A DNA stretch of 64,000 nt from contig OY540813.1 of the NCBI GenBank assembly GCA_961205875.1, forward strand, positions 1 to 64,000, read 5' to 3'. Below are positions 22,541 to 61,389 of this stretch, piece by piece; the stretch's first letter is position 1; each line of letters begins with the position of its first letter. The DNA is from Sialis fuliginosa (lineage: Eukaryota; Arthropoda; Insecta; Megaloptera; Sialidae). The translations under genes and the position numbers were made by a program. The notes beneath the pieces were generated by a model. It worked only from the letters and a program-made list of their open reading frames with translations, searched no databases and was not told the origin of the DNA.

Positions 22541-23899
22541 TATAGGTTGCCTCATAACTTTTTGACCAATCAGCGGCTGCGTGTGATGACGTCACCCTGA
22601 GGAACCTTTAAACGTTGTTTCATATATTAAGTTTTTTTTCAAATTATTTCGAATTTTTGGATATTTGTATTTAAAAAAAGTAAATATTATTGTTTATTAC
22701 AGAAGCACAAATCATTACATATAATATTTCTTCATAAAAACTTTAAAATGATGTCAGAAATCAATGCTTAAAGAAAATACATTTCTTGGTTACACATAAA
22801 AAAACACTTGTTTAAAACTATAATTTATAATAATAAAATAATAAAAATTACTTTTAACGTAATCAAAAATTCGAAATTTTTTAGTGAAAATTCCTGCAGT
22901 GAACTTCAACTCGTCATACAAATATCGACTAAAATACAAGAAAATAAGACGTAGAGGTTTTATAGTTTTATAACTGTTCATTCGAAGAATGGTGATTCGA
23001 AAAATTGTGTTTCGAAAAATTGTTAATTCTTCCCAATTTTGCACGTGTAGTAAATTTTATGTTAGAATTAAAATGATACACGAATTTTTTTGTTACAGTT
23101 AAAATTATTATTTTGCATAAATTAATTGTATTTAATTGTTATTTATTATATTTTAGCCTGGACCTTTTCTTGAATAAATTTTGACGTTTACACAAACATG
23201 TTTGTTTTTATTTATATTTAACGTCACTACTATTATATTATTACATGTATTATATATATTATATTTTACATGTATTACCTAAACAATCTGAAAAGAGAGT
23301 TTCTATATAATCCCAATTAATAGTTAAGTCATCAAGAAAATAATTATAATTTAGTGACTTTTTATATTTGTTTTCGTCAATTAATATTAACTTTCTCACA
23401 TAAGGAGATAATAAAGATTCTTCCATTCTATATTTCACGTGTACATAAGCACTTAAATAATAATTATTATATTATAATATTTTATTAAGATTTCAAACAA
23501 GTTTTTAAAATTGACAGCTGTCTATTGCAAATTAGGTTAAGAATATAAAAATAAACATTTCGATGAATAGTTTTTAATAGTTGAAAATATTTAAAAGTTT
23601 CTATCGTTTATAGATATTTTTAATCATGTTTTTATCATAATTATATAAATAAAATCATTTTTTACAAATCTGAAAATTCGATAAAATAAGAAGAAGAAAA
23701 TGCATAGATAAGAAGTACGTACATATTAGTAATTTTTGTCCACTAAAAACATCGTACAGTATCTATGTATAAAACTTATTTGTGAAGGTGGTTTGTGTCA
23801 ACGTAAAGTTTGTTTTTGTAAAATTATTTTAGTTTAGTTGTGTTAATTCTATGTTTATGCAATCAGACAAAGTACCTAGATAATTTCATACACCACACC
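22541..23899. other. Region upstream of BAP60, with a one-arm repeat fragment
   Basis: At 22565-22594 a CCAATCA box is followed by a perfect TGACGTCA, a promoter-like pair for an unknown start. At 22848-22955 lies a single arm of the palindromic family seen whole at 58546-59283 and 63257-63985 (ends aaaataagacgtaga). From 22956 to 23899 I see AT-rich sequence without a recognisable gene; it should include the BAP60 5' UTR. Confidence 0.5.
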
Positions 23900-25617
23900 A
23901 TGGCGCAAAGGTTTCCTGTTCCAGGCACCAACACAGGCCCTGCCGGCGTGCCGCCTCAACGCTACGCTCCACCGCAAGGGCCTCCTTTAAGACAATATTC
24001 GGGGCCTAGTTTTCCAGTATGTATTTACAAAAGCGAAATATAAATTTCACGTATTAACAAGTTTAATATTTGTACAGCAACGGACTGGATTTACACCTCC
24101 TCCTACAATGGGACCAAGTGGACCACCCAGTGGTGGGATAATGCAACGACCTCAGCAACCGTACTCTCCTATTAGAGGAGGGCCCATGCAGAACCAAGCC
24201 AGTGGAGTAAAACGTCCGCAGGATAATCGGGGAGCATTGCCTCAACAAAAAACGTGAGTAGTTTGGATTTAAAAAACACCTCTTGCAATTAATAACTTGT
24301 ACACGATATTTCAGAGAATTTTCACACAGCACAAACAAGAAAAAGAAAAAACTAGCTGACAAAATTCTACCGCAGAAAGTACGTGATCTAGTACCTGAAA
24401 GTCAAGCTTACATGGATCTGTTGGCGTTTGAACGTAAGCTTGACGCTACAATAATGCGCAAGAGACTCGATATCCAAGAAGCTTTAAAACGACCGATGAA
24501 ACAGAAACGAAAACTGAGAATATTCATTTCTAACACATTTTACCCGGCGAAAGAGCCCGGAACTGAAAACGTGGACGGTGCCCCGACCGCCGAAGGATCC
24601 GTAGCGTCTTGGGAGCTTCGTGTCGAAGGACGGTTGCTCGAAGATTCTAAAAACGATCCGAACAAAGTGAAACGTAAATTCTCATCGTTTTTCAAATCGT
24701 TGGTTATCGAACTGGACAAAGAACTGTACGGGCCTGATAACCATTTGGTGGAATGGCATCGTACGTTAACAACACAAGAGACTGATGGTTTTCAAGTGAA
24801 ACGACCGGGTGATAAGAACGTTAGATGCACTATACTGTTACTTCTGGACTATCAGCCGTTGCAGTTCAAGCTGGACCCGAGACTGGCTAGATTACTCGGG
24901 GTTCACACGCAGACCAGACCTGTTATTATATCCGCCTTGTGGCAGTATATTAAAACTCACAGGTATGTCCATTGTTACAATTACCAACAGTGTTTATTAT
25001 TGGTTCACCATTTCAACAGAACACTCAAATATAATACATGTTTTAGGTTACAAGATTCGCACGAACGTGAATTCATTGTTTGTGATAAATATCTGGAACA
25101 GATCTTCGGTTGCCAACGTATGAAGTTTGCAGAGATTCCTCAACGTCTGAACCCGCTGCTGCATCCACCGGATCCGATAGTGATAAACCACATGATCTCG
25201 GTCGAGGGCGGCGCCGAAAGCAAACAGACCGCTTGCTACGATATAGACGTCGAGGTCGACGACACGCTGAAAACACAGATGAACAACTTCTTGCTGAGCA
25301 CGGCCAGCCAGCAAGAGATACAGGGGCTGGATTCCAAGATACACGAGACGGTGGATACGATAAACCAGCTCAAAACAAATCGGGAGTTCTTTTTGAGTTT
25401 TGCAAAGGATCCGCAACAGTTTATACACAAGTGGATCATCAGCCAGACGAGGGATTTGAAGACTATGACGGACGTGGTCGGGAACCCCGAGGAAGAGAGG
25501 CGGGCTGATTTCTTCTATCAGCCGTGGGCTCAGGAAGCCGTCAGTAGATACTTTTATACGAAGGTGCAGCAGAAACGGGCGGAATTGGAACAGGCTCTTG
25601 GAATTAGGGGAAATTAG
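23900..25617 (+). CDS. BAP60: SWI/SNF (BAF) subunit SMARCD / BAP60
   Basis: Exons 23900-24016, 24078-24253, 24315-24962 and 25047-25617 join in phase to 503 residues (human SMARCD1 515). The protein is a core accessory subunit of BAF/PBAF chromatin remodellers and links transcription factors to the complex in the nucleus. The N-terminal 100 residues are P/G/Q-rich. A KKKKK tract and the conserved block [20 protein letters not shown] with [20 protein letters not shown] follow. The SWIB domain lies around residues 285-360 ([40 protein letters not shown]). The conserved C-terminus is [20 protein letters not shown]. Start chosen at the ATG heading MAQRFP, after an in-frame upstream leader of the unspliced reading. 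No oddities. Confidence 0.97.
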
Positions 25618-26484
25618 TTGATATCAATCATCTTGGCTGAATCGCGTCAGTTTAATAAAAACACAGGTCGACATTTTGGAGGTTTCGTTGCTCAAATTGA
25701 TATTTTTGAGATAACCTAACCTAAAAGTGTCAAAATGACAGTTTTGACAATGTTCAAGAATTTATTACGGAGGGGGTTATGAAGCAATTTGGGCAACAAA
25801 TCTGGTTTCAGTATGTCAAAAACCTCCTTAATCACTTATTCAAGTAGAAACAACAGAGACTTTAATTTAAATACTGACTCGGAATTATTGTACGCTAATT
25901 TAATTATGTACATAAAATTACAACTAAAAACTGTTTGTCTTTGGTAAATATATTTTTGAATGTTCTGATGATTCTTTATTATATATTTTTAGTAGTAATG
26001 TTAATTTTAGAATAAGCTCGTTTATTTATAGAATAATAATTTCTATTAGGCAATGACTGTAAATCACGGGGGGGGGGGGGGGGGGGGTGGTTACGTGATT
26101 AATGGACGTTCCCTTACGTATATCTATGTGTATTTTTTTTATATTGATGTAAAATAGTTATGTAATCTTTTATAATAATTTAATGGCGTGTAGTAAATTA
26201 ATATTAAATAAACAATTAGTAAATAATTACATTCTTTTAATTGAATTCTTATAAAATATGTATAATATAAGCTAGTTTATAGAAAAGAAGATCTTATGAC
26301 AACAGTTTTGAATCAGACGCGGTCCAAATTGATCTCGAATTAATACTAGTGCTGCCATCTTGTTTGTGTTTTAAAAATGAAACTTGACATTTTCATTAAA
26401 AAAAAATTTCGGTCGGTAAAAATGATAGCAGAAGACTTTGACGTTTTGTTATTTTGATAAATAAATACTTATATTTATATTAGA
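25618..26484. other. Spacer downstream of BAP60 with a repeat remnant and a G tract
   Basis: At about 25640-25850 a copy of the family also seen at 38830-39290 and 55380-56150 is recognisable (gataacctaacctaaaagtg, gacagttttgacaat, cttattcaagtagaaacaac). A run of about 20 G residues at 26069-26088 is a possible quadruplex or assembly-sensitive site. AT-rich sequence otherwise; the rest is presumably BAP60 3' UTR and the promoter of the phosphatase genes. Confidence 0.55.
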
Positions 26485-27405
26485 ATGTCTGATAAAAAGA
26501 AAGTCCTTATGGTTTGTTTAGGTATTTAGTTTTGTAATACACTCATATAAAATTAATTTTTTAAAATACTTGGGAAATATATTATCATAACCTTACTTTA
26601 TAACTTTTAAATAAATATTAGGTAATACGTGCCGATCTCCAATTGCCGAAGGTGTCTTCAGTAAAACAGTTAAAGAAAGGGGAGAAGAATCTAAATGGTT
26701 TATAGACAGTGCAGCTATCGGTCCGTGGCATGTTGGAAAAACACCAAACTACAGAGCGCAAGATACAATGAAAAAACATAATGTTCCGTATGATAATCAT
26801 GCAAAACAGGTACAGCAATATGAAATGTAGTTTCTGCTGAGTACTTAATTAATATATTATTATTTTTATAGATAGTAAAACCTGACTTCAATGAATACGA
26901 CTACATATTTGGAATGGATGACAGAATAATTTCAGAATTAAACTATAATGCCCCTGCCAATTGTAAAGCTAAGATTTTATTGTTGGGAGATTATGATCCA
27001 GAGGGAGAACGACAAATAAGAGACCCATATTTTGTTAGTGTGTTTTTACTTTCTTATACATCTATATAATAGAAGAAAGTATCGAATACTACTGAAAATT
27101 TTCAATTTGATGGAAAAATTCGTATCTCAAAAATGAAGAGTGAAAAATCAAATAAGACTCGGATTTTTGAAAACAATTGATAAAAAAAAATCGTAACCTA
27201 ATATTTTTTGAATTTTTGTCCGAATATTTCGTGTGGAATTTATTGGTAGATAGTTTTATAAATAACAAAAATAATTCTATACACAATTTTACTAATAATT
27301 TGACTTTTGTAGGATAAAGACGCAGCTGGTTTTGAAAAATGCTACGAACAATGTGTCAGATGCTGTAATGGATTTATAAATAAATTTAAGGAACAATCAG
27401 ATTAA
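26485..27405 (+). CDS. Low-molecular-weight protein tyrosine phosphatase, copy 1
   Basis: Exons 26485-26521, 26622-26809, 26872-27033 and 27313-27405 give 159 residues, the usual family size (human ACP1 158). The family hydrolyses phosphotyrosine in cytosolic proteins. The P-loop reads VCLGNTCRS: the nucleophile Cys and the Arg of C(X)5R are present, but the usual Ile between Asn and Cys is Thr. The general-acid Asp lies in the conserved IRDPYF segment. This is the first of two tandem copies with the same exon structure (identical exon lengths 37, 188, 162, 93) and similar intron starts, so the pair arose by a fairly recent local duplication. Confidence 0.95.
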
Positions 27406-27878
27406 ACAATAAACTAACTGAAAACAAAACATGAGCTTTTTGTTTTGAAAAGGATCCACAACATTTTATTATAATCAAATGGATTATTAACATGAAGACG
27501 AGACTAGGTCAGGAAACCCTGTGGAAGACTTCCTCTATAATTTTTTTTATACATACATATTATGTAAAATAATTGTGTAATATTTTTTAATAATTGAATA
27601 AAGAATTAATAAATAAATTTGATCATTTTTTACACAACAATTTTTAATAAAATGATTTTTGGTTTATAGTCGCATTGTTTCATCCAAAATTTTGATATAT
27701 TCGTTTGTTTTTTTCTTCCTCTATCATTTCTGACTATAATTTATCAAATTATACAAAACTTGTAAATATGTATATGACAAATAGAACACGTGACATTTTA
27801 TTACTTTTGACACAAATATACCTACGTCGATATCAATTATAATTCATTTAATTTATAATTACATTATACTGTATTAAA
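27406..27878. other. Spacer between the two phosphatase genes
   Basis: AT-rich, 473 bp. Its first part (27440-27520: aaaaggatccacaacatttt, caaatggattattaacatga, gacgagactaggtcaggaa) resembles a decayed piece of the last BAP60 exon ([19 protein letters not shown] region, 25405-25500). This suggests a small fragment of BAP60 was copied here. I see no other feature. Confidence 0.45.
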
Positions 27879-28577
27879 ATGTCTGATAAAAAGAAAGTTC
27901 TCATGGTTTGTTTAGGTATTTAGTTTTGTAGTATATATATTTTAATTATTTAAAATAGAAAATATTCATAACCTCATTTTTAAACAAAATAGGTAATATT
28001 TGCCGATCACCAATTGCCGAAGGTGTATTTAGTAAAACAGTTAAAGAAAGGGGAGAAGAATCTAAATGGTTTATAGACAGTGCAGCTATGGGCTCGTGGC
28101 ATGTTGGAAAAACTCCAGATTATAGAGCGCAAGATACAATGAAAAAGCATAATGTTCCATATAATAATTGTGCCAGACAGGTACAGCAATATGAAATGTA
28201 GTTTCTGATAAGTACTTAATTAATATATTATTATTTTTATAGATAGTAAAAGCAGACTTCAATGAATTTGACTACATATTCGGAATGGATGATGAAAATA
28301 TTTCTGATTTAAAACGTAAAGCGCCTGCTGATTGTAAAGCTAAGATTTTATTGTTGGGTGATTATGATCCAGAGGGAGAAAAACAAATAAGAGACCCTTA
28401 TTTTGTTAGTGTGTTTTTTTTTTGTTGAGAATAAAAATATCTATAAAAAAATGTTTATTTACAATTTATTAAAATTCTTTTTAGGATAGAGACGCAGCTG
28501 GTTTTGAAAAATGCTACGAACAATGCGTCAGATGCTGCAACGGATTTCTTGATAAATTAAAGGAACAATCAGATTAA
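27879..28577 (+). CDS. Low-molecular-weight protein tyrosine phosphatase, copy 2
   Basis: Exons 27879-27915, 27993-28180, 28243-28404 and 28485-28577 give 159 residues. The P-loop VCLGNICRS is the family consensus, and the IRDPYF acid loop is present. It differs from copy 1 at roughly 20 positions, including Asn-Asn-Cys-Ala for Asp-Asn-His-Ala near residue 72 and Asp-Asp-Glu-Asn-Ile for Asp-Asp-Arg-Ile-Ile after GM. Introns are shorter than in copy 1. Because it keeps the consensus loop, this copy more likely retains the ancestral activity. Both copies are intact. Confidence 0.95.
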
Positions 28578-29093
28578 TTATTCATATTTTTATGTGTTTA
28601 TTTTTTTATTTCTATGTAATACTTTATACTATATGGTTTAAATTTATTTAAAAATACTCTATATCGTTATTTTATTTATTTTAATTTTCTAGAAAATATG
28701 TTTTTCATTTTCACAAAGTCACATAACATAAATTTAAAAACATAGATCAGAGATAATTAGTTTTGTGCTTGACGTTTCATCCGATGAAAATGAAATCGCT
28801 GCGTTTGTTAGTACGTATTTTTTTTTTTTTTAATCATTGAATTATGAATATACCGTTTATTATTATCACATTTATATTGATTCTACAGAAATCCTAGTTC
28901 ATATAAATGGTTATTAATATATTTAAGTAACGTTATACAGTTTTTTTTATAAAAAATTAAAATTAAAAAAACGCACATTCCGTGTTTTATCATTTGTGGT
29001 TTGTGACGCACTTTACGCTGTAATCCATCGCATTAACATATTTGATTACCATTTTGATTACAGTGACATGTAAAATTTGTGAGAGTTATAAAA
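28578..29093. other. Spacer upstream of PGRMC
   Basis: AT-rich, 516 bp, with no recognised repeat or gene. It should hold the phosphatase 3' UTR and the PGRMC promoter and 5' UTR. Confidence 0.4.
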
Positions 29094-29875
29094 ATGGCTG
29101 AAGAAACACCTCAAACCACGACAGATCAAAATGCTGTTGTAAACAGCGTAATTGATGAAATAATCTACAGTCCAGTGAATGTCGCGTTAGTAGCTATAAT
29201 AATATTTTTAATATATAAAATTTTCAAAAGCAGCCGTCAAGTGCCTGAAAGTCCACCAGAACCTGAATTACCTCCTTTAAAAACTGATTTAACTGTGGAA
29301 GAGTTAAAAAAATATGATGGGGCCCAACCAGATGGAAGAATTTTAGTTGCAGTCAATGGTAATATTTACGATGTGACAAAAGGAAAACGATTTTACGGCC
29401 AAGGTACAGTTTTTTTTTTTTTAATATTTATATATAGTATTAAGTAATATTTTATTGAAACAGGTGGCCCGTATTCTATATTTGCTGGGCGTGATGCGTC
29501 TAGAGGATTAGCGACATTTTCTGTATCGGAAGCTAAAGATGACTACGATGATTTAAGTGATTTAAGTCCACATGAAATGGATTCTGTAAGAGAATGGGAA
29601 GAACAATTCAAAGGTATGTCATTTAATTAAAATGAAACACAGTTAAATTCATTATTATATAATCTAACATTTATCTGAACTAACCTAGATAATCGACCTA
29701 AAAATATTGTACAGTGAGAAAGGCATAGAAAAACAAGACAGTTATTTAATAATATTTATTGATTTGTTTAGAAAAATACATATTTGTGGGCAAACTTCTG
29801 AGACCTGGAGAACAGCCAAATAACTATTCGGATGATGAAGATGAATCGGCAGCTGAAAAAAATAAGAAGGATTAA
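29094..29875 (+). CDS. PGRMC1: Membrane-associated progesterone receptor component (PGRMC/MSBP)
   Basis: Exons 29094-29403, 29464-29613 and 29772-29875 give 187 residues. One transmembrane helix (near 28-46, [14 protein letters not shown]) precedes a cytochrome-b5-like haem/steroid-binding domain (about 70-170). Its typical core is [14 protein letters not shown], then [20 protein letters not shown]; the Tyr of GPYSIF corresponds to the haem-ligating Tyr of human PGRMC1. The tail is acidic ([12 protein letters not shown]). It is an ER and endomembrane protein that binds haem and supports cytochrome P450s. Start chosen at the ATG of MAEETPQ. The insect gene is often called MSBP. One copy only, so orthology to PGRMC1 against PGRMC2 is not resolved. 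Confidence 0.95.
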
Positions 29876-30439
29876 ATGTATGTTTTTGTGTGTGTGTCTG
29901 AAATATATGTATTTGTACAAATAAGTGTGCACATATATATCTAGAACTGTATATATATATATAAATCAGATAAAATCATTTTATATTTGAAACGGCCGAC
30001 AGAAAATTATAAGAAAAATTCTCTTAGTATTTCAATGTTTTTGTTAATAAAATAATAAAAAATTAGCAACAAGTATCATCAGGGATGGACGTGCCCGTAC
30101 GTAATACTAAGAGAATTGTTTTGTTCCTATTTACAATAAATAATTATATCATCGTCAATCAATTTTGTGCAAATTGATTGACGATATGAAAAACCTAACC
30201 TAACTAATTTTTTGCAAAGTTTTATATTCGTATGATAAAGATAGATTATAGTAAAATATGTCTGTCCGTAATTACTCACAGCTTATCCAATTTAGTTATT
30301 TTTAGCAAATTACTGAATAATTTCTTCTAAGTATCTGTTTTTCTCCTTTGACCAGATCGTTGTAATTATTAAACTATTTCATTATTGAAATAATTAGGGA
30401 CAGCACAATTTAAATAATAAAAGCCAACTAACACTAAAA

Positions 30440-30600
30440 TACAGTACAACCTCCCTTGACAATTAACATTTCCTAAATACATATATTATTTGAGGTTATG
30501 TTGAACTTTGCAACAATTAACTTTTAATTGTTGGTTTAATTTGAAATGTGGAATGGGTTTTTATCAGTGAAGTGTGTGGAGGGGAGGTTCTGCTGTAACC
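30440..30600. mobile_element. Small pogo-like inverted-repeat element, copy 1
   Basis: Starts tacagtacaacctccc and ends gaggttctgctgta, a short inverted pair with TA at both tips. The interior has gaggttatgttgaactttgc and caacaattaacttttaattg. Copy 2 at 31612-31764 is about 90% alike. The similarity runs past the right tip (gtaacctcaaatg), so the unit may be part of a longer repeat. Confidence 0.6.
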
Positions 30601-31611
30601 TCAAATGTTTTGGTTACATGAATTATTTTTTTTTTAACTCACTTTTGCGCATGTGATATTTAAAATAAAAATACATACTAATATAAATATGCATTTGATT
30701 AAATTTGACTCAAGTACATTCATATATTCTATTACCTAGTTATATATATATATATTTTATCTGTTTATAATATACATACGTCACATGTATAACATTGTTT
30801 TGTAAATTATTTGTTACATTGGTCTATCTGTGGAAATAACTTGCCCCGAGTTTAGCGTTGTGGAATATCTTTTAACTTTACTCACTAGGAAGGTATCAAC
30901 CTATTTTTTATCAGGGAACAGTTTTGTTGAAGATGTACGACAGGTTAAACAATTGGCAAGTATTTTTAGCTGTTTTTGTTTTGTTTTTGTATTCGGTAGC
31001 ACACGAGACTATCTATTGTTTTGGAATTTAGGTTTTAACTAATTAATCATCCGTTACTACAAAATAGATCGGATGATTGATTGAAAAATATTAATTCTTG
31101 ATTTGTGGATTCTTTTTTTCAAGTAATCCGATGAATTTACAATCAAATCGATTTAAAGTAATACAATTTTACTAAATATATCAGTAAATATATTTGTTAT
31201 GAAGCACAAATGCAATTGTAATTTTTTAAAACGGGTTTGGCAAACAACTTAATTTTAAAAGTACAGCGTTAATTAAATTTATAACTTTTATACCAGAGAC
31301 CTGACAAAGTTGTTTTATCGTCAATGTAACAAGAAAATGGCATAAATCAAAAAAACACTGTAGTTTAGTCAAAAATATTATTTGAAAAGGATTTAATTAC
31401 AATAATATGTTAGTTGTTAGTAAATGTTGTGGTTTATTTGAATAATTATCAAATGAGATACTCTGGAGAATAGAAGCAATGATTTATTATTGAGTGTTAC
31501 CGAATATAGTTTTTATTATAGATGTACTAATACATATACAGGGTGTCCAAGTCAGGGAAACTAATTGGTATTAGTATATCAGCATAATATATATATTCTT
31601 ATAAAATACAG

Positions 31612-31764
31612 TAAAACCTCTCCCTTGACAATTGACGTATATTATTTGAGGTTATGTTGAACTTTGCAACAATTAACTTTTAATTGTTGGTTTAATTTGA
31701 AATGTAGAATGAGTTTTTATCAGTGAATTGTGCGGAAGGGGGGGGGGAGGGGGTTCTACTGTAA
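31612..31764. mobile_element. Small pogo-like inverted-repeat element, copy 2
   Basis: Starts acagtaaaacctctccc and ends gagggggttctactgt. The cagta.aacctc tip with a flanking TA is the pattern of pogo/Tigger elements. The G-rich end (ggggggggg at 31740-31748) is expanded relative to copy 1. No coding capacity. Confidence 0.6.
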
Positions 31765-34122
31765 CCTCAAATGTACTTCATAATTGTTGGTTTGGTTTAG
31801 TTATATGAATTATTTTTCAAAAACTACAGGGATATCCGTCAAATGAATTAATGTACAGAGAAACTTAGATTATCTGTCGCACTTTGTAAATAAAAGCATA
31901 AATTAGAATCAATCAGTCCGGTGGGTTATTTCAGATCTCCGGCGCAACTAACTGTTTTAATTAAAAGCATTGTAAAGGGAAAGAAGTAAGTAGTAGAACT
32001 GAGGAGGGCCAAAATATCATTCTTTAAAAGATTGTTGTTATTTTTTCTGATACAGGTCGTTGTTGAGGTTGTAAGAGGAACTCTAGAGTCAAGCTCTTCT
32101 GTTTGATGACGTATTGTAGTGGCAGATAATTGGCAGCGTATTTTTAGGTTTTTAAATTACGCAGGTTTCCGATGGGAATGTGTTGAAATTAAACAGCTGT
32201 CATTTTCAAATGTGTGCAGTTATTGAAAAAAAAAACAAAAATTGTGTTGAAAATGAATAATCTGACTTTTACTCTTGAAAAGTGCTTCTTATCATAATCT
32301 TATCAAGAGTTATGGCAGTTCTTGTAGGGGGTTTCATATATAACATAAAGTTAATGAGGAAACTACACTAAAAAGTAAATAACTCATTATTTATTTAAAC
32401 TTATCCGTTATGTCCATTTCTAGGCAATAAATCTTCATTAAACTAATTTTTTGTGTTATTTTTAACAGAATTATCAATAATTTTAGCATATTTTTCATCA
32501 TTCATTCTTCTTTTCAATGCTACTTTTGTTTTTTTACAATAACAGCATCGGTTTGAAAATGACAGTTGATTAGTTTGAACACCTTCCTGTGGGACACGCT
32601 GTACGGTCCGAACATAAAATAAATAATACAGGGGTGTCCAGCCAAAATTATACAAAGAATGTTAAATGATATTAATTTTTTTGAAACTGAACTTAATTGA
32701 AACGTTCTTTATAAATAAATATTTAATGTTAAAATGGTGTAAATGTAAATGATTTGATATTTTATAAATTGACGTACAGATTTTTATATAAACAAAATTC
32801 ATAAATATCCTAATTAGTTTTTTTTAAGTTGTGGAACTCAACATTGCAGGATTTTTTTTAATACATACTTTTATGTCATAATTATATTTTTTATGAGGGG
32901 GGAGGGGGGAGCACGAGGGTCTTTTATTAATAATTATGTAATTGTTTATAAAATGTTTAATTGTTGAAAGTAAAAGTCCTGCTTTGAATATTGAATAGTT
33001 ATTTTATTTTTAAAAGGTGGTGGTGGTGGGTGCAAAACATCACAATATATCTTCCATTGTTGCATTTTAAACAGATTTTAAACAAAAAAGAGTGTAGACT
33101 TTTTATGTGCATTTATTGTTTTAATAGAGTTTTTATAATAATGTTTAATTTTGTTGCTTTATTGTTTTTTTATTACCATTTAGTTTTTTTTTTACCTCCT
33201 CTGGCATTGTTTTTATTAATATCTGGTAACTATATTAATACATTTATATTTTTTAATTTTAAGTGGGAAAAAAATGAAATAATAATTTTAATTATTTTAT
33301 AAGTTTGTATTTTATTACTAAATTTATCAAGTGTTTTGCTATAAACAAGGAAATAAACTTTCTATTTCGTAAATTTCAAACATTTTTGTTACTCCCAAAG
33401 ATAACTTGTGTGTTTTTTTGTATATCTTTATATTACAGGTGTTTGTCAAGCCTAGAACGAAATCAGGTAAAAAAATTCAACATTTTTAAGAGATATTTCT
33501 ATTTAATATAATTTTAGGTTTGAAAATTTTTAAAGAATATTTTTTATTTTTCCTTCCTATATCATTTCAGGAACATTGTTATAAAGATCTGGGCTGAATG
33601 AAGAATCATCCAACAATAAGCATTTTGATAAGAATGATTTTATTTATTATGTTTTAATAATTTAAAAAATATATTTTGATGATTTTTATTAATTATTTTC
33701 ATTTGTATAATAATATATATAGATTTTTATTTTCTTTGTTTCTGGATTTGCATTATAATTATTGATTGATTTTATTATGCTAATATATTTATACCTTATT
33801 AATTTATTAAAAAATAAATACTTGAGTGGCAGATATTTTTCAACAACTATACATTCATTATTACTAACACATTAATTGTATCATTTTGTGTTTGCATATC
33901 ACCAAAAGTTTAATATTCTTGTTTATATCATACAAACAGGATATTTTTGTAGAATGTATTTATTCCTAAATCAATATAAATTTTCTTATGCTTATATTAT
34001 TAGCAATAAGAGTTTCGTTATAAAAGTAGGACATTGTGTTTTAAAATATGGTTTAGGTAAAAATATATATAAAAACACTTGGTCTCATAAATAATGAATA
34101 ATTATTAATATTTAATTTTAAA

Positions 34123-34860
34123 ATGAACATTTCGTCAGTTTTCAAGATGCTATTCTCGATAATAATTAATGTTCGGATATCTTCGTCACATTACGTGACG
34201 TCACATTCGACTACGGACATACGTCATGCGCAGGTTTCCGGCGAGCAGACAGCCAATGGTAATTTAGCTTTGAAATCACGTGGATCGTATCAACCAATTA
34301 GAAATGTTGAACATACTTCTATATTTCTGGACATTTTCTGACAAGCGTAGAAAAACTTTTCATCAACAGCCGCCATTTTGCCTGATTGAGACACTGTCGA
34401 ATTTTGGATATTATCTTAAAATTTTATGTATTTGTACGCAATTTGAGAACATTTAACAACCCAGTGTGTTTTTTTAACTAGTTCTAAATTACATATGTGT
34501 ATGTGTTTTTTCAAAAAGTTGAAAAAAGTGACGTTCTGTAAGGTTGAAGTTGATATCATTGTGTTAGCACCGTGCGGAGATCTGGTGTTGATCACTCGTA
34601 CTGTATAGTCGGCCAATCGGACATTCATTATGGCAAATGGATAAGTGCGCTTGTTTAATATGTGCCTTGACGGATGGATTGGGCATCGAACTATCGGCAC
34701 ATCGACTTTTAGGCTCTATTTGTGTTATCAAATCATATATAAACAATGCGTGAAGTGTTTAAATATTAAATAGTGGAGAGTTTAGTAGTGACTTCGGCCG
34801 CGGCATTAGGCCACAGCGGCGGCATTGGCTTTGTAAACAGAGGCCTACAACAGCTCCGCG
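34123..34860 (+). promoter_or_regulatory. Likely CBP promoter and 5' UTR
   Basis: The base composition rises and motif density increases just upstream of the CBP start. A perfect palindromic cAMP-response element TGACGTCA lies at 34196-34203, with a half-site tacgtca at about 34219. CCAAT boxes occur near 34250 (agccaatgg) and 34295 (aaccaatta). A YY1/Pho-type gccgccattttg lies at 34369-34380. The GC-rich stretch 34785-34860 (ggccgcggcattaggccaca) directly precedes the ATG and is probably 5' UTR. The transcription start is not determinable. Confidence 0.6.

Positions 34861-61389
<26,529 letters not shown>

Larger units (their letters stand above)
29876..34122. other. Large AT-rich intergenic region with small elements, no gene seen
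   Basis: After the PGRMC 3' UTR I find no frame with recognisable content. Two related segments stand out at 30440-30640 and 31612-31830 (listed separately). A gggtgtcc-type repeat tip occurs at 31541. A minus-strand frame at 32443-32655 (CCYCKKTKVALKRRMNDEKY) looks like a fragment from a mobile element. Homopolymer and purine tracts occur at 31738-31753 and 32894-32910. An interstitial aacctaacctaa motif lies at 30188. Confidence 0.5.

Noticed and set aside
26069-26088. Poly-G tract considered as a functional quadruplex or regulatory site
   Set aside because: A single homopolymer run in intergenic DNA with no gene-linked context; could be sequencing noise.
32443-32655. Minus-strand frame with CCYCKKTKVALKRRMNDEKY
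   Set aside because: Too short and next to a gggtgtcc-type repeat tip; likely a mobile-element scrap, and I cannot name a family.
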